Source of the DNA: an uncultured Bacteroidota bacterium
GTDB taxonomy: Bacteria; Bacteroidota; Bacteroidia; UKL13-3
Direction of reading: 5' to 3'
Assembly: GCA_903901345.1 (NCBI GenBank)
Contig: CAIUQQ010000276.1
Span: 1 to 42,365, forward strand
DNA: 42,365 bases
Position numbers and translations under genes: made by a program. The notes under the pieces are model-generated. The model was not told the origin of the DNA and searched no databases. It saw only the letters and a list, made by a program, of their open reading frames with translations. Position 1 is the stretch's first letter. Every line of letters begins with the position of its first letter. Positions 25,371 to 35,853 of the stretch are shown here, in pieces.

Positions 25371-28300
25371 TTATTGTTTAACCAATGATTTAACAATCAT
25401 ATCGTCACCAATTTGAACTTTAACAATATAAGTACCCGCAGCAGTAAAATTATTTGAAGCTAATTCAAATTCATGTTTTCCGCTAGCTACATTATTATGA
25501 TTTGTAGTAGAAATTACTCTTCCTAATATATCTGTAATAGTGATTGTAATGTCTTCAGTTTTAGTTAAACTCAAACCTACAACAGTGTTATTAGCAAAAG
25601 GATTAGGATAAGCAGATAAGTTAAACTTACTAGCTAACTCTTTACCAGCACTAACACTTACATTTACAATAACTGAATCTTGGTAATTTACTACACAACC
25701 TTCAGCAGTTGTTACTTGCATTCTAACATAAAAAGTACCTGCTTTGTTGTAAGTAAAATCCATAATACGTTGATTAGAAGTGGTGCTATCAGCATCACCA
25801 TGATTCCATAAATATTGGTTCATGTCAGATGATAAATCAGAAGGTGTTAATACTTTACGGTTATTCACTGTAAACTTACCTGGTATTGGGAATGATTGTT
25901 TAGTGAAAGTAATGATAGGTTTAGCAACAACTGTAATTGTACCCGATTTTGTATCGATACAACCATCAGAAGTAGCAGAAATACTCCAGTTGTAAACACC
26001 AGCATCAGGATAAACATTAGATGAATTACATGCACCACTACTTGGACCATTACCAAATACCCATGCACAAATAATACCTGAACCACTTGAAGCAAAAGAT
26101 TTACTAGTAAATGTTACAACATTACCTTGACAAACTTTATCAGTTGTAACACCTGTTTTAATTGTACCACTTAATTCAGCAACAGCAACTGGAGCTGTTT
26201 TAACTTCTACATTTTTAGTTACCGAATCTTTACAACCAAATAACTTATTATAAGCAACTAACTTAACAATAAATGGATCACCACTGTTATTGTTTAAATA
26301 ACGATGTTTAGGATCTTGACGTAAATCTTCACCACTGTTATCACCTAAATCCCAAATATAACCTGCATTTTGAATACCAGCACCAAAAGTACTTTGGTTA
26401 TTAAACGTTGTTGAGTCATTGGTACAAGCACTAGTGAATAAGAAATCAGGACGTGGCGTTTCATATACTGTTACTAATCTTGATGTAGTATCTTGACAGC
26501 CAGCAGCAGAAATTAAACGTAAACTAACAGTTACATTACCACTATTTGCAAATTTAATTTGGAATGCATTTGATTGACGAGTCTCTCCAGTACTAAATGT
26601 CCAATACCAACCTAATCTATCACCATTTGAAATAGTTGAACTATCAGCATAAGGCATGTATTGACCTTGACAATGGCTAGTTACATAAAATTTAGCTTTA
26701 GGTTTAGCATATGAAGGGAAAATTTTGTTATTAATAGCAAAACAACCATTTGAACTACTTGTAACTCTTAAATTTACATTATAGTTTGTATCAGCTTTAG
26801 TAAAACCAAAAGTTGTAACAGGAGTAGTTCTAGAAATATTACCTGGGAAAGTCCATAAATAATTTAATCCAGCTGCTTGATTTGTTACTGTAAAATAAGT
26901 TGAATCATTTTGACAAACAATAGCAGTAGAACTAGCAGTATAAGCTGCATTTGGAGCTTGTAATACTGTAATTAATTTAGAAACAGTATCAGATAATCCT
27001 AATGCTGAAGTAGCACGTAAAGTTACTCTGTAAGAACCTGCAGTATTCCAAATATGGTTTGGATTTCCAAAAGTAGAAGTTGTATTGTCACCAAAAGTCC
27101 ATAACCAAGTTACGCCACCTTGTGGTCCTTGATTAATTATGAAATTCAAACCGGTACCAGTACAAGCTGTATCAGTTCTTGGTCCTGTAATAAAACCATA
27201 AGCAACAGGGTTATTTACTTTAATATAACGATATACAGTTGTATCACAGTTAGTAGGTAAGAAACGAATAGTTGTTTTTAAAACAAATAAAGTATCACCT
27301 TCAGCAATTGTTGGTGTAAATGAAACTTTAGCATTTGTTGTAGCAGTAGGAGCTGTTATTACTACGTTAGTAGCAGGAGTATTTCCATAAACTGTTCTAA
27401 CTGAAGTGTTTAATAAAGTCCAATTTGTACCGTAACTAGCATTTGTATAATAACTAGTTGGTGTTAATATTTCATATTTTAAACTATTATTATATTTAAC
27501 AGCATCTGGTTTATTTAAATCACCATCATTAGCAGCACCATCAAATGCACCTGGAGCTAAATCAGGAATAATATAACCACCAGCAGCCACAATTGGACGT
27601 GTAAAACGGTTAATTACAGTTGTAAAACTACCAGGTAAATTATTACTACAATAGTTAGGTTGTACTGAAGATGAAGGAGCTTGGTAAGTTCCAGAACCAT
27701 AATTAATAGCCGAAATAACATAATTTAAAGTATCAACTTGACGATTTCTAAATCTTAAAGTTAAAGAACCCATATTACCAGTAGCTGAATCCAAAGTTCC
27801 AACTCCATTACCAGAAGCATCTAATTCAATGGCTCTGTATACATAACGGTAATCAGTATTAGGTACAGTAATAGTTACAGGTTGGTTTAAATTACAAATT
27901 GATGCAATTACACCAGTAGGCACTTGACTTTGATTATCATCAATAATTTGAATACTATCAATTAATATATTGTTACCTAAACCAGCACTAAATGCATCAA
28001 ATTGGAAACTGTAGTTGTATCCTGGAGTTCTGTATTCAGTTAAACAAGCTTCATAAGTAAACCAATCTGGATAAGCAGAAAGTGAATTAGGTCTAACTGC
28101 AACTTTAATTACAGGACCTTGGAAACCGTTGATTAAAACTGTAACATTTACTGAATCTCTTTTTGTAACATTATTATTACTTTGAGAAAAACGGAAACGT
28201 AAAATTGGTCTTTGTAAAACACTTAAATTAAAACAAGGAGAAATTAATCTAGCTGAAGCACCAGCTGCTAAAGTAGCAGCAGGGAATACCGCACATTTAA

Positions 28301-31300
28301 TACCATTTTCTACTGGTTGAGAAGGATTAATAGACGAACCGAAAGCAGCTGTATTCCAATTTGCAGCTAGTGTTAATGATTGAGTTGACCAACCTTTTAA
28401 ACCATCTTCAAAATTCATAGTGTAAGGATAAGTAGCAATACCAGTAGATAAAGTATCCCAAGCTTTTACAGCAGGATTTGGATAAAGTCCATTATTACCA
28501 GCAATATCAGAAGCAGTAATTTTATACTCAATAATTCCACCTGAAGCAAAAGCAGTAGAAGGGAAACTATAAGTTCTAACTAAAAAGCCATTACTGTTAG
28601 TGCTAGATGAGGTAGAAGAACTTGGTAAATTAATTTGTGAACCACCATTAACTCTATATGTTAAAAAATCACCAGTGTAATTTTTATCTACTACTATAAA
28701 ACTAATTGTAGGGAAAGTAGCATTTAAACAAACAACAGTATTTGCAGGAATAACACGAGGCAAAACACTATCAATATTATTACCACCAGTATATTCGTGA
28801 GCACCCATAGTTGGACTCAATCCATTTCTAGTTGTAGAAATAACATCGGTAGTTACACCAACTACAGGAGTACCAGCACCATAAATTACTGAATTTGTTA
28901 AATCAGGAATAAATAAATTTAAATCACTAGTAAAAGGAATTGTAAAATTAGTACTATATAAATCACCACCAGTGAATTTGTTAATATTATCCCAACCATT
29001 AAATAAGTTTTCAGTACCAATTGCATTAGTTGTTAATTGATTATTAGTAGCATTAGTAGCATTACATAAGTAATTGTTATTTTCAGATAAAGAAAAAGCA
29101 CTTAATAAACTACTTACTTGAACAGCACTTGCTTTAACACCATTTAAAATTGAAGTACCACCTAATTTATTAGAGAATAAATTATTTGACATTTTAAATC
29201 CTGATTTCAATAATAATGAAGTAGCATTTAAAGCAAACTTATCAGCAATAGCTAAACAAGCTGTTCTACCAGCAGTAACCGTATTTGCAGTTCCTAAATT
29301 TATAGAATTATAATAAATTCCAATATTAGGATCAGAGTAAGGATTTGTTGGAGCTGCATCGATTGCAATTCCATAAACACCACTCATTAAAGTAGCAGAA
29401 CCTGTAGATGAAATTCCAGAAATCATGTTGTTGGTTATTCTAGTACTATTAGTAACATTACCAGCATCAGTTCCAAAATTCATATAAATACCATAAGCAG
29501 CACTTCCACTTACTGTTGAATTTATATTTTTAATAATATTACCATCAATAATGTTAGCAGAATCTAAAATAGTATTTAAACCAGCAATGGTTCCTAATTC
29601 AATACCTCTAGGGTTTGAAAAAGTAATCATATTGTTTTGAATTTTATTTTGTTTAATGTTTGCTCTGTATTGACCAACACAAAAAATTGCAGCAGCATTA
29701 TTAATACCACCATAATAATTTGTTGCAACAGTTCCTCCTGGAGCATTATTACCACCAATAACATTGTTTAAAACTGAAGTAGTAACATCACCTTGGCCTC
29801 TTACACCGTTTCCTCTTAAATAAAGTCCATATTGACATCCACCAATAAAGTTATTTGAGAATGAATTATTGTTATTTCCACCTAAGCCAGCACCATTTGA
29901 AGGAGTAGCAGTAATACCACCCATATAAATAGCCGCAAAAGTATTAATAGCAGTTGTTGTAGAATTTCCAATTAAATTACAATTGTTTACAAAGTTATTT
30001 GAAGTAGAAAGACTAGTAGCAAAAATTGAGCTTTGACCACCTAAAATATCAATTATTTTATAAGTAGGTGAAGTCATATTGCTAGGCATTACAATTGTTA
30101 AATCTCTAGAAGAAGTTCCATTATTAGAACCATCAAAACCAAAGTAACTAGAGCTTGTAAATCTAATTAAACTCGAATTTGCTGCAGGAGCAGTTATAAC
30201 GTTTGTGAATTTAATTGTATCTTGACGACCAGCAGCAACCGTTACAAAAACTGGAACAGTAGAAGTAGCAGAAGGATAATCAAAAACGGTAATTGGCGTA
30301 ACAAAAGTATCTGTTTCACCAACATAACCACTACTTAAAGCTAAACGAACTGGATTAGAACCAGAGAATGCTAAACCAACACCAAATGCATTTAAGTAAT
30401 TAACTGCAGAACGCAATGTTTTAAATGAACCAGTGCTTGCACTCGCTAACACAGGATAATTATCTACACCATTAATTTGATAAGTAGCATTGGGTTGTAA
30501 AGGTGTATTTATTAAATTTAATTTTACAGCACCCATTTGAGGTCCTAAAGATCTTGTAGCACCATAAATATCAACAAGTACTAATGAAACAGAAGCACCT
30601 GCAGTATATCTAGAACCAGCAGTTACAGCATTTAAATCAGGTAATGTATCAGATTTAAATGCAGTTGGGAAATTAAATGAACTTAAATCAGCAGTAGTTC
30701 CTGTGAACTGGCGTAAAGTATTTATGTTCATTCTAGTTGGAACTGTTGTTGATGGAGTTGCCATCAATATATTATTAGTAGCAGTAGGATTTGTTCCAGA
30801 AACAAAATATGAATTGAAATCTGATGCTGGAATAGATAATACTGGATTTAAAGCAAATGGATTAGTTGGCGAAATTGAAATTACAGAATACATTGTACCT
30901 GCTGTGTTTCTATTTGCTGTTACACCAAATATATTATTTACACTTGAAATACCTCCTCTAATTGAAGACCCCATAAATAATGCTGAGATAGAACTATTTG
31001 CTGCTAAAATATTATTACCACTCATGTTTATAGTATTATTAGACAAGGTAACTAAATTAGCAGACGTATAAATATTAACAGTAGAGGCATCAATTAAAAT
31101 ACCTGTTGGATTTAATAAACTTGCTGGCGAACCAGCACTTGAACCAACAGAAAGAATATTTGAAATGAAATTATTTGCAAAGAAATAACTTCTAGCTCCA
31201 GTAGGTGCAGTAAAATAAGTTCTTATTCCAATTACACTTTGACCACCAACAGTAACTAAATTATAAATAAAGTTTTTAGTAACTGTTACATCAAAATTTG

Positions 31301-34130
31301 GATATTTAGGAGAAACTTCAGCAACTTCAATTCCTCTAAAACCTGAAGATATCGAAGTAGTTGGTAAAGTATTTCTAACAATATTTGAATCTATTAAAGT
31401 AGCTTCAACACCTTGAACATAAATACCTGCTTGATTAGCCGCACCACCAATAAATGTAGTTGGTAAACTACCATTTGGAGCTGTAGAGCCACCAATAATA
31501 TTACCAACCATTTTTAAATTAGCAATTCTAAATGATGGAATTCCAGAAGCTGTTCCTAAAAAATCAGGTGCAGATCCTGCAGGATTTGCAGCTGAACCTA
31601 ATACTACAATACCACTTCTTACACCTTGAATTAAATTATTATAGATGTTGATATTGCTGTTAGCAATTGTTCTTATAGTATCATTTCCAGCAGGAATAGT
31701 ATTAGTTATAGGGAAACCATAATAAATACCTGCATGTGTATTAACAGCTGTTGTAGAAGTATTACCTAAAATGTTTATATTTTTGATAGTAATATTCTGA
31801 CAAGGTACATCTGTAGGAACGATACCAATAACACGTGTATTATTTGTTACTGATTGACCTCTAAACATAAATGTTAAGTTTCTTACATTAGGACCAGTAC
31901 TAGTTAAACCATCAACTATTACATTTTTTGCACCCATAAATCTTAAAATAGATGTGTTAGCCATGTTTTGAGTATTTGGAGCCCAAATAGTATCAATAAC
32001 TCCAACATTTGGTTTAATTACTACATTTAACGAAGGATCTGAGCCTGGGTAATCTAAGATTGCTGGAATCCAACCTGTTTCTCTAGCATAACCAGCAGAA
32101 ATACGAAGTGTTACATTGTTTTGATTTCCTGAAATACCATAAGAATTTAAATGGGTAATGGCTTCAGCTAAATCTTTAAAACTACCTGTATTAGGAGTAG
32201 ACGCTACTGGAGGACTAGAAAAACCGTCAATATTATAAGTAACACCACCACGTAAAGCAGTAGGAATATCTATTGAATCTCCTAACCATTGGTGACAACC
32301 TATTGAAGTAAATCTACCTAATCCTGTTCTAGAATTTCCAAAAATATCATCACTTATTTTATTTCTTAATGCATTAAAAACTGCAACATTAAATTGATTT
32401 AAAGTTGTTAAAGCATAACCTCTATTATAAGTTCTATGAGAAAAACCACTTGCTACTGACCATAAGGTATCGCTAGTATTTGGAGGATTAACTGCAAAAC
32501 TATTTGTATCTGAAGGGCAAAAAGAAACATAGCTTTTTATAGTAGAAACATTAGTTAAAACGTTGTTTCTGTTTAAACCAGCTACAAATGTATATCCACC
32601 ACCAAATGTGTTAGCAAAATAATTATTAAAATTTGAAAAAGCAAAAGGATTAACATTACTTGCTGCTACTATTATAGCATAGTTTTGGTAACCCGCTAAA
32701 TTACCAAATGTAGTAACACCATCACCTATTGTTCTGCTTAATTTATTTACAAATGAATTATTCATCATAGTTATACCACCTGTAGTTGTACTACTAGTTA
32801 CCAAACAAGCTGAAATTGAATTTGAAGCAATTGTATCTCCAGTTAAATTAATTGAATTAAACAATACTTCTAAACCAACATTTGCAGTTGCAACATCTAT
32901 TAATATACCTGCAGTATATGTTCCCATACTTCCAAAAGCATTTGCACCATTTAAAGTTGCTATTTTAGCAATTGAATTATTTGCAATTAATATATTTCTA
33001 GGTGCAGTGGGAACTCCTAAACTTACTCTAATTCCAGAAACACCTTGACTTACTGCATTTGAAAAAATACCATAAATTTGATTTTTTACAATTCTAATAT
33101 TTGAATCTAACGCAATAGCACCTGTTCCATCTAATCTTATTCCCGAAAAATTACCATTTACCGAAGCTACACTTAATGGTAAAGCATTTCTAATAATATT
33201 ACCAGAAACTGTAGAGTTGGAAACTGTATTTAAATAAATACCTGCAAGATTTGAAGTAGTACCACCTATGCAAGCTGAATTTGACGCATTAATTGGGTTA
33301 CTATAATTACCTATTATATTATTAATAATGTTTACTCCTGTATCTTGTGAAGGAAACAAAGTAGTACTTGAAGCAAGTCCTCTATGTGAAATACCATTTT
33401 GAACTGCCATAATTAAATTATTTACATAACTAATATTATAGTTTGTTCCTACTAAAGCTGGAGCAGTGTTTGAAGCTGTACCACCAAAATAAACACCTGC
33501 GTATGTATTAATAGTAGTTCCAACAGAATTACCAACGATAATACAATTTTTTATTCCAACATTTCTTAATCTGTTTGCAGCAGCAGGAATAAAGTCAATA
33601 ACTTTAGCAGTTGGAGCATTTGAAGTTGCCATGTTAAACGTTATATTTCTTTGTCCTACAGTTCCACTTCCATCTATAGTAAAATCTGTACTTCCTAAAA
33701 CTCTAAATAAACTACCATTTGCAGCAATAGTTGCAGAAGTAGAAATTACAAAGTTTAAACCTGCAGCAGGTTTTAACACAATTGGTCTCGTTGAACTCAT
33801 GTTAGGATAACCTGCACCAGTTCCTTGCCCAACTTGAATAGGTGAAGGTTCAACTCCAGAATATCCAGAAGATAATAATATAGTAACAATACCCGGTGCT
33901 AAAGTAACATCAATACCATTAGTATTTAAATACGTAATGGCACCAGCATTTCCAGTACCTGAAAGGTTAACAAATGTATCTACGGGTGCAACTAAATCTG
34001 CTTGTCCGTTTACAACATAAGTTTTACCTCCTGCAAAACCTTGGGCAAAAGCACTACTTGCTGTTAGCCCAATAAATACAACTAAGAATAAACTTAGTTT
34101 AGCGTAAAAATTAGTAAATTTTGATTTCAT
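25371..34130 (-). CDS. Giant secreted beta-helix/PKD protein with T9SS type A sorting domain
   Basis: The 2919-residue product has a signal peptide (ending SSAFAQ, about residue 30). Then come three tandem modules of roughly 580 residues. Each opens with a Y-x-[VI]-N/D-G start, a GSFK-like linker, an LN-x-[YF]-G-[IV] helix and an LSSGY-like motif, then continues as right-handed parallel beta-helix repeats rich in NN, ISN and GI (about 36-625, 629-1210, 1215-1785). Next are a jelly-roll-like region (about 1895-2070, FEDGLKGWST) and several PKD-type domains (about 2310-2830; WTFGDN, WDLGDNSGED, WNHGDADSTT). The C-terminal sorting domain (about 2838-2919) begins LSAYPNPFANNT and ends IVKSLVKQ. 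It should be exported by Sec, then T9SS, and anchored or released at the surface. A role as adhesin or matrix protein is inferred. No catalytic site is visible. Confidence 0.9.
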   Translation of the reverse strand: MKSKFTNFYAKLSLFLVVFIGLTASSAFAQGFAGGKTYVVNGQADLVAPVDTFVNLSGTGNAGAITYLNTNGIDVTLAPGIVTILLSSGYSGVEPSPIQVGQGTGAGYPNMSSTRPIVLKPAAGLNFVISTSATIAANGSLFRVLGSTDFTIDGSGTVGQRNITFNMATSNAPTAKVIDFIPAAANRLRNVGIKNCIIVGNSVGTTINTYAGVYFGGTASNTAPALVGTNYNISYVNNLIMAVQNGISHRGLASSTTLFPSQDTGVNIINNIIGNYSNPINASNSACIGGTTSNLAGIYLNTVSNSTVSGNIIRNALPLSVASVNGNFSGIRLDGTGAIALDSNIRIVKNQIYGIFSNAVSQGVSGIRVSLGVPTAPRNILIANNSIAKIATLNGANAFGSMGTYTAGILIDVATANVGLEVLFNSINLTGDTIASNSISACLVTSSTTTGGITMMNNSFVNKLSRTIGDGVTTFGNLAGYQNYAIIVAASNVNPFAFSNFNNYFANTFGGGYTFVAGLNRNNVLTNVSTIKSYVSFCPSDTNSFAVNPPNTSDTLWSVASGFSHRTYNRGYALTTLNQFNVAVFNALRNKISDDIFGNSRTGLGRFTSIGCHQWLGDSIDIPTALRGGVTYNIDGFSSPPVASTPNTGSFKDLAEAITHLNSYGISGNQNNVTLRISAGYARETGWIPAILDYPGSDPSLNVVIKPNVGVIDTIWAPNTQNMANTSILRFMGAKNVIVDGLTSTGPNVRNLTFMFRGQSVTNNTRVIGIVPTDVPCQNITIKNINILGNTSTTAVNTHAGIYYGFPITNTIPAGNDTIRTIANSNINIYNNLIQGVRSGIVVLGSAANPAGSAPDFLGTASGIPSFRIANLKMVGNIIGGSTAPNGSLPTTFIGGAANQAGIYVQGVEATLIDSNIVRNTLPTTSISSGFRGIEVAEVSPKYPNFDVTVTKNFIYNLVTVGGQSVIGIRTYFTAPTGARSYFFANNFISNILSVGSSAGSPASLLNPTGILIDASTVNIYTSANLVTLSNNTINMSGNNILAANSSISALFMGSSIRGGISSVNNIFGVTANRNTAGTMYSVISISPTNPFALNPVLSIPASDFNSYFVSGTNPTATNNILMATPSTTVPTRMNINTLRQFTGTTADLSSFNFPTAFKSDTLPDLNAVTAGSRYTAGASVSLVLVDIYGATRSLGPQMGAVKLNLINTPLQPNATYQINGVDNYPVLASASTGSFKTLRSAVNYLNAFGVGLAFSGSNPVRLALSSGYVGETDTFVTPITVFDYPSATSTVPVFVTVAAGRQDTIKFTNVITAPAANSSLIRFTSSSYFGFDGSNNGTSSRDLTIVMPSNMTSPTYKIIDILGGQSSIFATSLSTSNNFVNNCNLIGNSTTTAINTFAAIYMGGITATPSNGAGLGGNNNNSFSNNFIGGCQYGLYLRGNGVRGQGDVTTSVLNNVIGGNNAPGGTVATNYYGGINNAAAIFCVGQYRANIKQNKIQNNMITFSNPRGIELGTIAGLNTILDSANIIDGNIIKNINSTVSGSAAYGIYMNFGTDAGNVTNSTRITNNMISGISSTGSATLMSGVYGIAIDAAPTNPYSDPNIGIYYNSINLGTANTVTAGRTACLAIADKFALNATSLLLKSGFKMSNNLFSNKLGGTSILNGVKASAVQVSSLLSAFSLSENNNYLCNATNATNNQLTTNAIGTENLFNGWDNINKFTGGDLYSTNFTIPFTSDLNLFIPDLTNSVIYGAGTPVVGVTTDVISTTRNGLSPTMGAHEYTGGNNIDSVLPRVIPANTVVCLNATFPTISFIVVDKNYTGDFLTYRVNGGSQINLPSSSTSSSTNSNGFLVRTYSFPSTAFASGGIIEYKITASDIAGNNGLYPNPAVKAWDTLSTGIATYPYTMNFEDGLKGWSTQSLTLAANWNTAAFGSSINPSQPVENGIKCAVFPAATLAAGASARLISPCFNLSVLQRPILRFRFSQSNNNVTKRDSVNVTVLINGFQGPVIKVAVRPNSLSAYPDWFTYEACLTEYRTPGYNYSFQFDAFSAGLGNNILIDSIQIIDDNQSQVPTGVIASICNLNQPVTITVPNTDYRYVYRAIELDASGNGVGTLDSATGNMGSLTLRFRNRQVDTLNYVISAINYGSGTYQAPSSSVQPNYCSNNLPGSFTTVINRFTRPIVAAGGYIIPDLAPGAFDGAANDGDLNKPDAVKYNNSLKYEILTPTSYYTNASYGTNWTLLNTSVRTVYGNTPATNVVITAPTATTNAKVSFTPTIAEGDTLFVLKTTIRFLPTNCDTTVYRYIKVNNPVAYGFITGPRTDTACTGTGLNFIINQGPQGGVTWLWTFGDNTTSTFGNPNHIWNTAGSYRVTLRATSALGLSDTVSKLITVLQAPNAAYTASSTAIVCQNDSTYFTVTNQAAGLNYLWTFPGNISRTTPVTTFGFTKADTNYNVNLRVTSSSNGCFAINNKIFPSYAKPKAKFYVTSHCQGQYMPYADSSTISNGDRLGWYWTFSTGETRQSNAFQIKFANSGNVTVSLRLISAAGCQDTTSRLVTVYETPRPDFLFTSACTNDSTTFNNQSTFGAGIQNAGYIWDLGDNSGEDLRQDPKHRYLNNNSGDPFIVKLVAYNKLFGCKDSVTKNVEVKTAPVAVAELSGTIKTGVTTDKVCQGNVVTFTSKSFASSGSGIICAWVFGNGPSSGACNSSNVYPDAGVYNWSISATSDGCIDTKSGTITVVAKPIITFTKQSFPIPGKFTVNNRKVLTPSDLSSDMNQYLWNHGDADSTTSNQRIMDFTYNKAGTFYVRMQVTTAEGCVVNYQDSVIVNVSVSAGKELASKFNLSAYPNPFANNTVVGLSLTKTEDITITITDILGRVISTTNHNNVASGKHEFELASNNFTAAGTYIVKVQIGDDMIVKSLVKQ

Positions 34131-34171
34131 ATATTCTTTTTTTTGTTTAGTTTTTTAAATATTTGAGTTAG

Positions 34172-34202
34172 CTAAAATAGAGACTTAGTTTAAAAAAGCA
34201 AA
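34172..34202 (-). promoter_or_regulatory. Probable promoter of the giant secreted protein
   Basis: On the minus strand TTTG (34199-34202), a 19-nt spacer and TATTTTAG (34172-34179, one mismatch) fit the Bacteroidota promoter. The box lies about 41 bases before the ATG at 34130. Confidence 0.55.
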
Positions 34203-34228
34203 CATTTGCACAATAAATTAACATTTTT

Positions 34229-35749
34229 TTATTTTTTATATTGATAATAAACCTTTTGTGGTTTTTCTTTTTCGCGCCAAACAAAGCCTCGTAGTCTTAA
34301 TTCTTCAGGTTTTAATTCATCAAGTGGGTAAAATAAACCTTCAGGATTTGTGATAAAAACACCTTTACTTATTTTTTTATTTAAAAAATAAAATTCCATT
34401 TCACTGCAATCAACTTTGTTAATTCCAATATAATTTACACTGTCTTCTTTGGCATAATATATACTTTGTCCATTGCCATAAACACGCAAATATTTGATGT
34501 TTGAACTGTCTAAATAACCCTTCATATTTTTACCTTTTACTTGGTTATAATGCAGTCCTTTTTCGTTCGAAATTAAGAAGGAATTGCTTCTTAACGCAAA
34601 GGAATCCAGCTTATTATTGTTAATATAAAAATGTATGGTATCTGCAGTAATTTGATTTACTCCGTTCCAAATAATTGGTGATGAAAACATAGATAAAGTA
34701 GAATCAGATTTTTGATAAATTAAACTATCGCATACCCCTTGAATATCCGACATAAAAATTTTGACTTTATGGTATGCTTTTATGGCTTCTTTTTGTTTTA
34801 ATTTTTTATCGAATTGTAATAAATAAATACTGTCAGCATATAAAAACATACTGTCGCTTTTGTCCAAAATCATTAATGCATAAGGATTTTGAGTAACAAA
34901 AGTTTTTTTTGTTTTACCATTGGTAATTCCATAATTTCCATACAATTTTATTTTTTGAATAGAATCATACAATTCAATATTATTAAATGCTTTTCCAATA
35001 TTGTTTTTTCTATCATAAAATAAACTATCAGCTTTTAAAATTTTATTTTCGGTGTAAAGCACCGCATTTATACTAAACTGACTCACTTCTTTTTTGGTAT
35101 CATACCAACCATTTTCACAAGTAATTTTATCTTTTTTTCCTTCAATAACTGTTGGACCATAAAAATAAGATGTTTTAGCAATGGTGTTGTACATAAGTGT
35201 ATCACTTTTCATGGTGTAATCAGGATTAATTAACACCACATTCTTTTTAAAGAAAAAGTTCCGAGTTCTACTGTAATAATATCCAAATTGACTTGTCAAA
35301 TTATTTTTATCACTCATTATTTGTGCATTATTCAAATAATAACCTACATTATTTGCCATATCAAAATTAAGCTGGTTAGTGGTTAAAGTCATTGATTTAT
35401 CATACATCTTGACGTTTCCTTCCATGTATGCTTGTTTTGAATTGCCATCGTATTTCAGGTAATTTCCTTCCATGTGAATACTGTCGTTATGATTAATTCT
35501 AACATTGCTATATGCTTTTACCATGTTTGAGTCATCAAACAAAATGGCAGAATCGCAATACATCAAAGTGTTTTCTTGTTTTAATTTTACATTCCCAATT
35601 AATTTTTTAGAATTTCCAAACTGAGTAACCTGACCTTCAAACAAATCGGCACCTAAAATCTCTACTCTACTTTTTTGTTGAGCATTTACTACTTGAACCA
35701 ATGTTATGAAAACAATAAGGTATTTAAATCTTTTGGCAAAATATTGCAT
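34229..35749 (-). CDS. OstA-like (LptA/LptD N-terminal-like) envelope protein
   Basis: The 506-residue product has a signal peptide (MQYFAKRFKYLIVFITLVQVVNAQ) and a long beta-jellyroll of the OstA/LptA type. Its repeating pattern (NVKLKQENTLMYCDSAILFDD, NVRINHNDSIHMEGNYLKYDG, GNVKMYDKSMTLTTNQLNFD) is that of LPS-transport bridge proteins. In Bacteroidota, stand-alone OstA-like proteins of this size are common and are presumed to act in LPS or outer-membrane assembly; direct evidence is limited. A perfect TAGTTTTG box at 35754-35761 (minus) lies just 4 bases before the ATG, so the transcript may be nearly leaderless. It is divergent to tilS, an arrangement I have seen in related genomes. Confidence 0.8.
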   Translation of the reverse strand: MQYFAKRFKYLIVFITLVQVVNAQQKSRVEILGADLFEGQVTQFGNSKKLIGNVKLKQENTLMYCDSAILFDDSNMVKAYSNVRINHNDSIHMEGNYLKYDGNSKQAYMEGNVKMYDKSMTLTTNQLNFDMANNVGYYLNNAQIMSDKNNLTSQFGYYYSRTRNFFFKKNVVLINPDYTMKSDTLMYNTIAKTSYFYGPTVIEGKKDKITCENGWYDTKKEVSQFSINAVLYTENKILKADSLFYDRKNNIGKAFNNIELYDSIQKIKLYGNYGITNGKTKKTFVTQNPYALMILDKSDSMFLYADSIYLLQFDKKLKQKEAIKAYHKVKIFMSDIQGVCDSLIYQKSDSTLSMFSSPIIWNGVNQITADTIHFYINNNKLDSFALRSNSFLISNEKGLHYNQVKGKNMKGYLDSSNIKYLRVYGNGQSIYYAKEDSVNYIGINKVDCSEMEFYFLNKKISKGVFITNPEGLFYPLDELKPEELRLRGFVWREKEKPQKVYYQYKK

Positions 35750-35753
35750 GGGT

Positions 35754-35761
35754 CAAAACTA
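35754..35761 (-). promoter_or_regulatory. Putative -7 box for the OstA-like gene
   Basis: Minus-strand TAGTTTTG matches TAnnTTTG exactly but has no clear -33 partner. The distance to the ATG would make the mRNA leaderless or nearly so. Confidence 0.3.
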
Positions 35762-35853
35762 TTAAATTTTTAATTACAGCGTACATATAATGTTATTTAA
35801 TGCAAAATTATTTGTAAAATTACACCATAAATTATTCCAAGTTATTTTTGTCA

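Noticed and set aside
25865-26095. 76-codon minus-strand frame rich in Val/Leu/Gln inside the giant gene
   Set aside because: It is a frame-shifted reading of PKD-domain coding sequence with no start signal of its own.
30703-31071. 122-codon plus-strand frame inside the giant gene
   Set aside because: It is antisense to the beta-helix region, lacks a promoter, and its composition follows from the repetitive sense strand.
35843-35850. Perfect TATTTTTG -7 box directly before tilS
   Set aside because: It ends only 3 bases before the ATG at 35854, so transcription would begin inside the gene; probably chance in AT-rich DNA.
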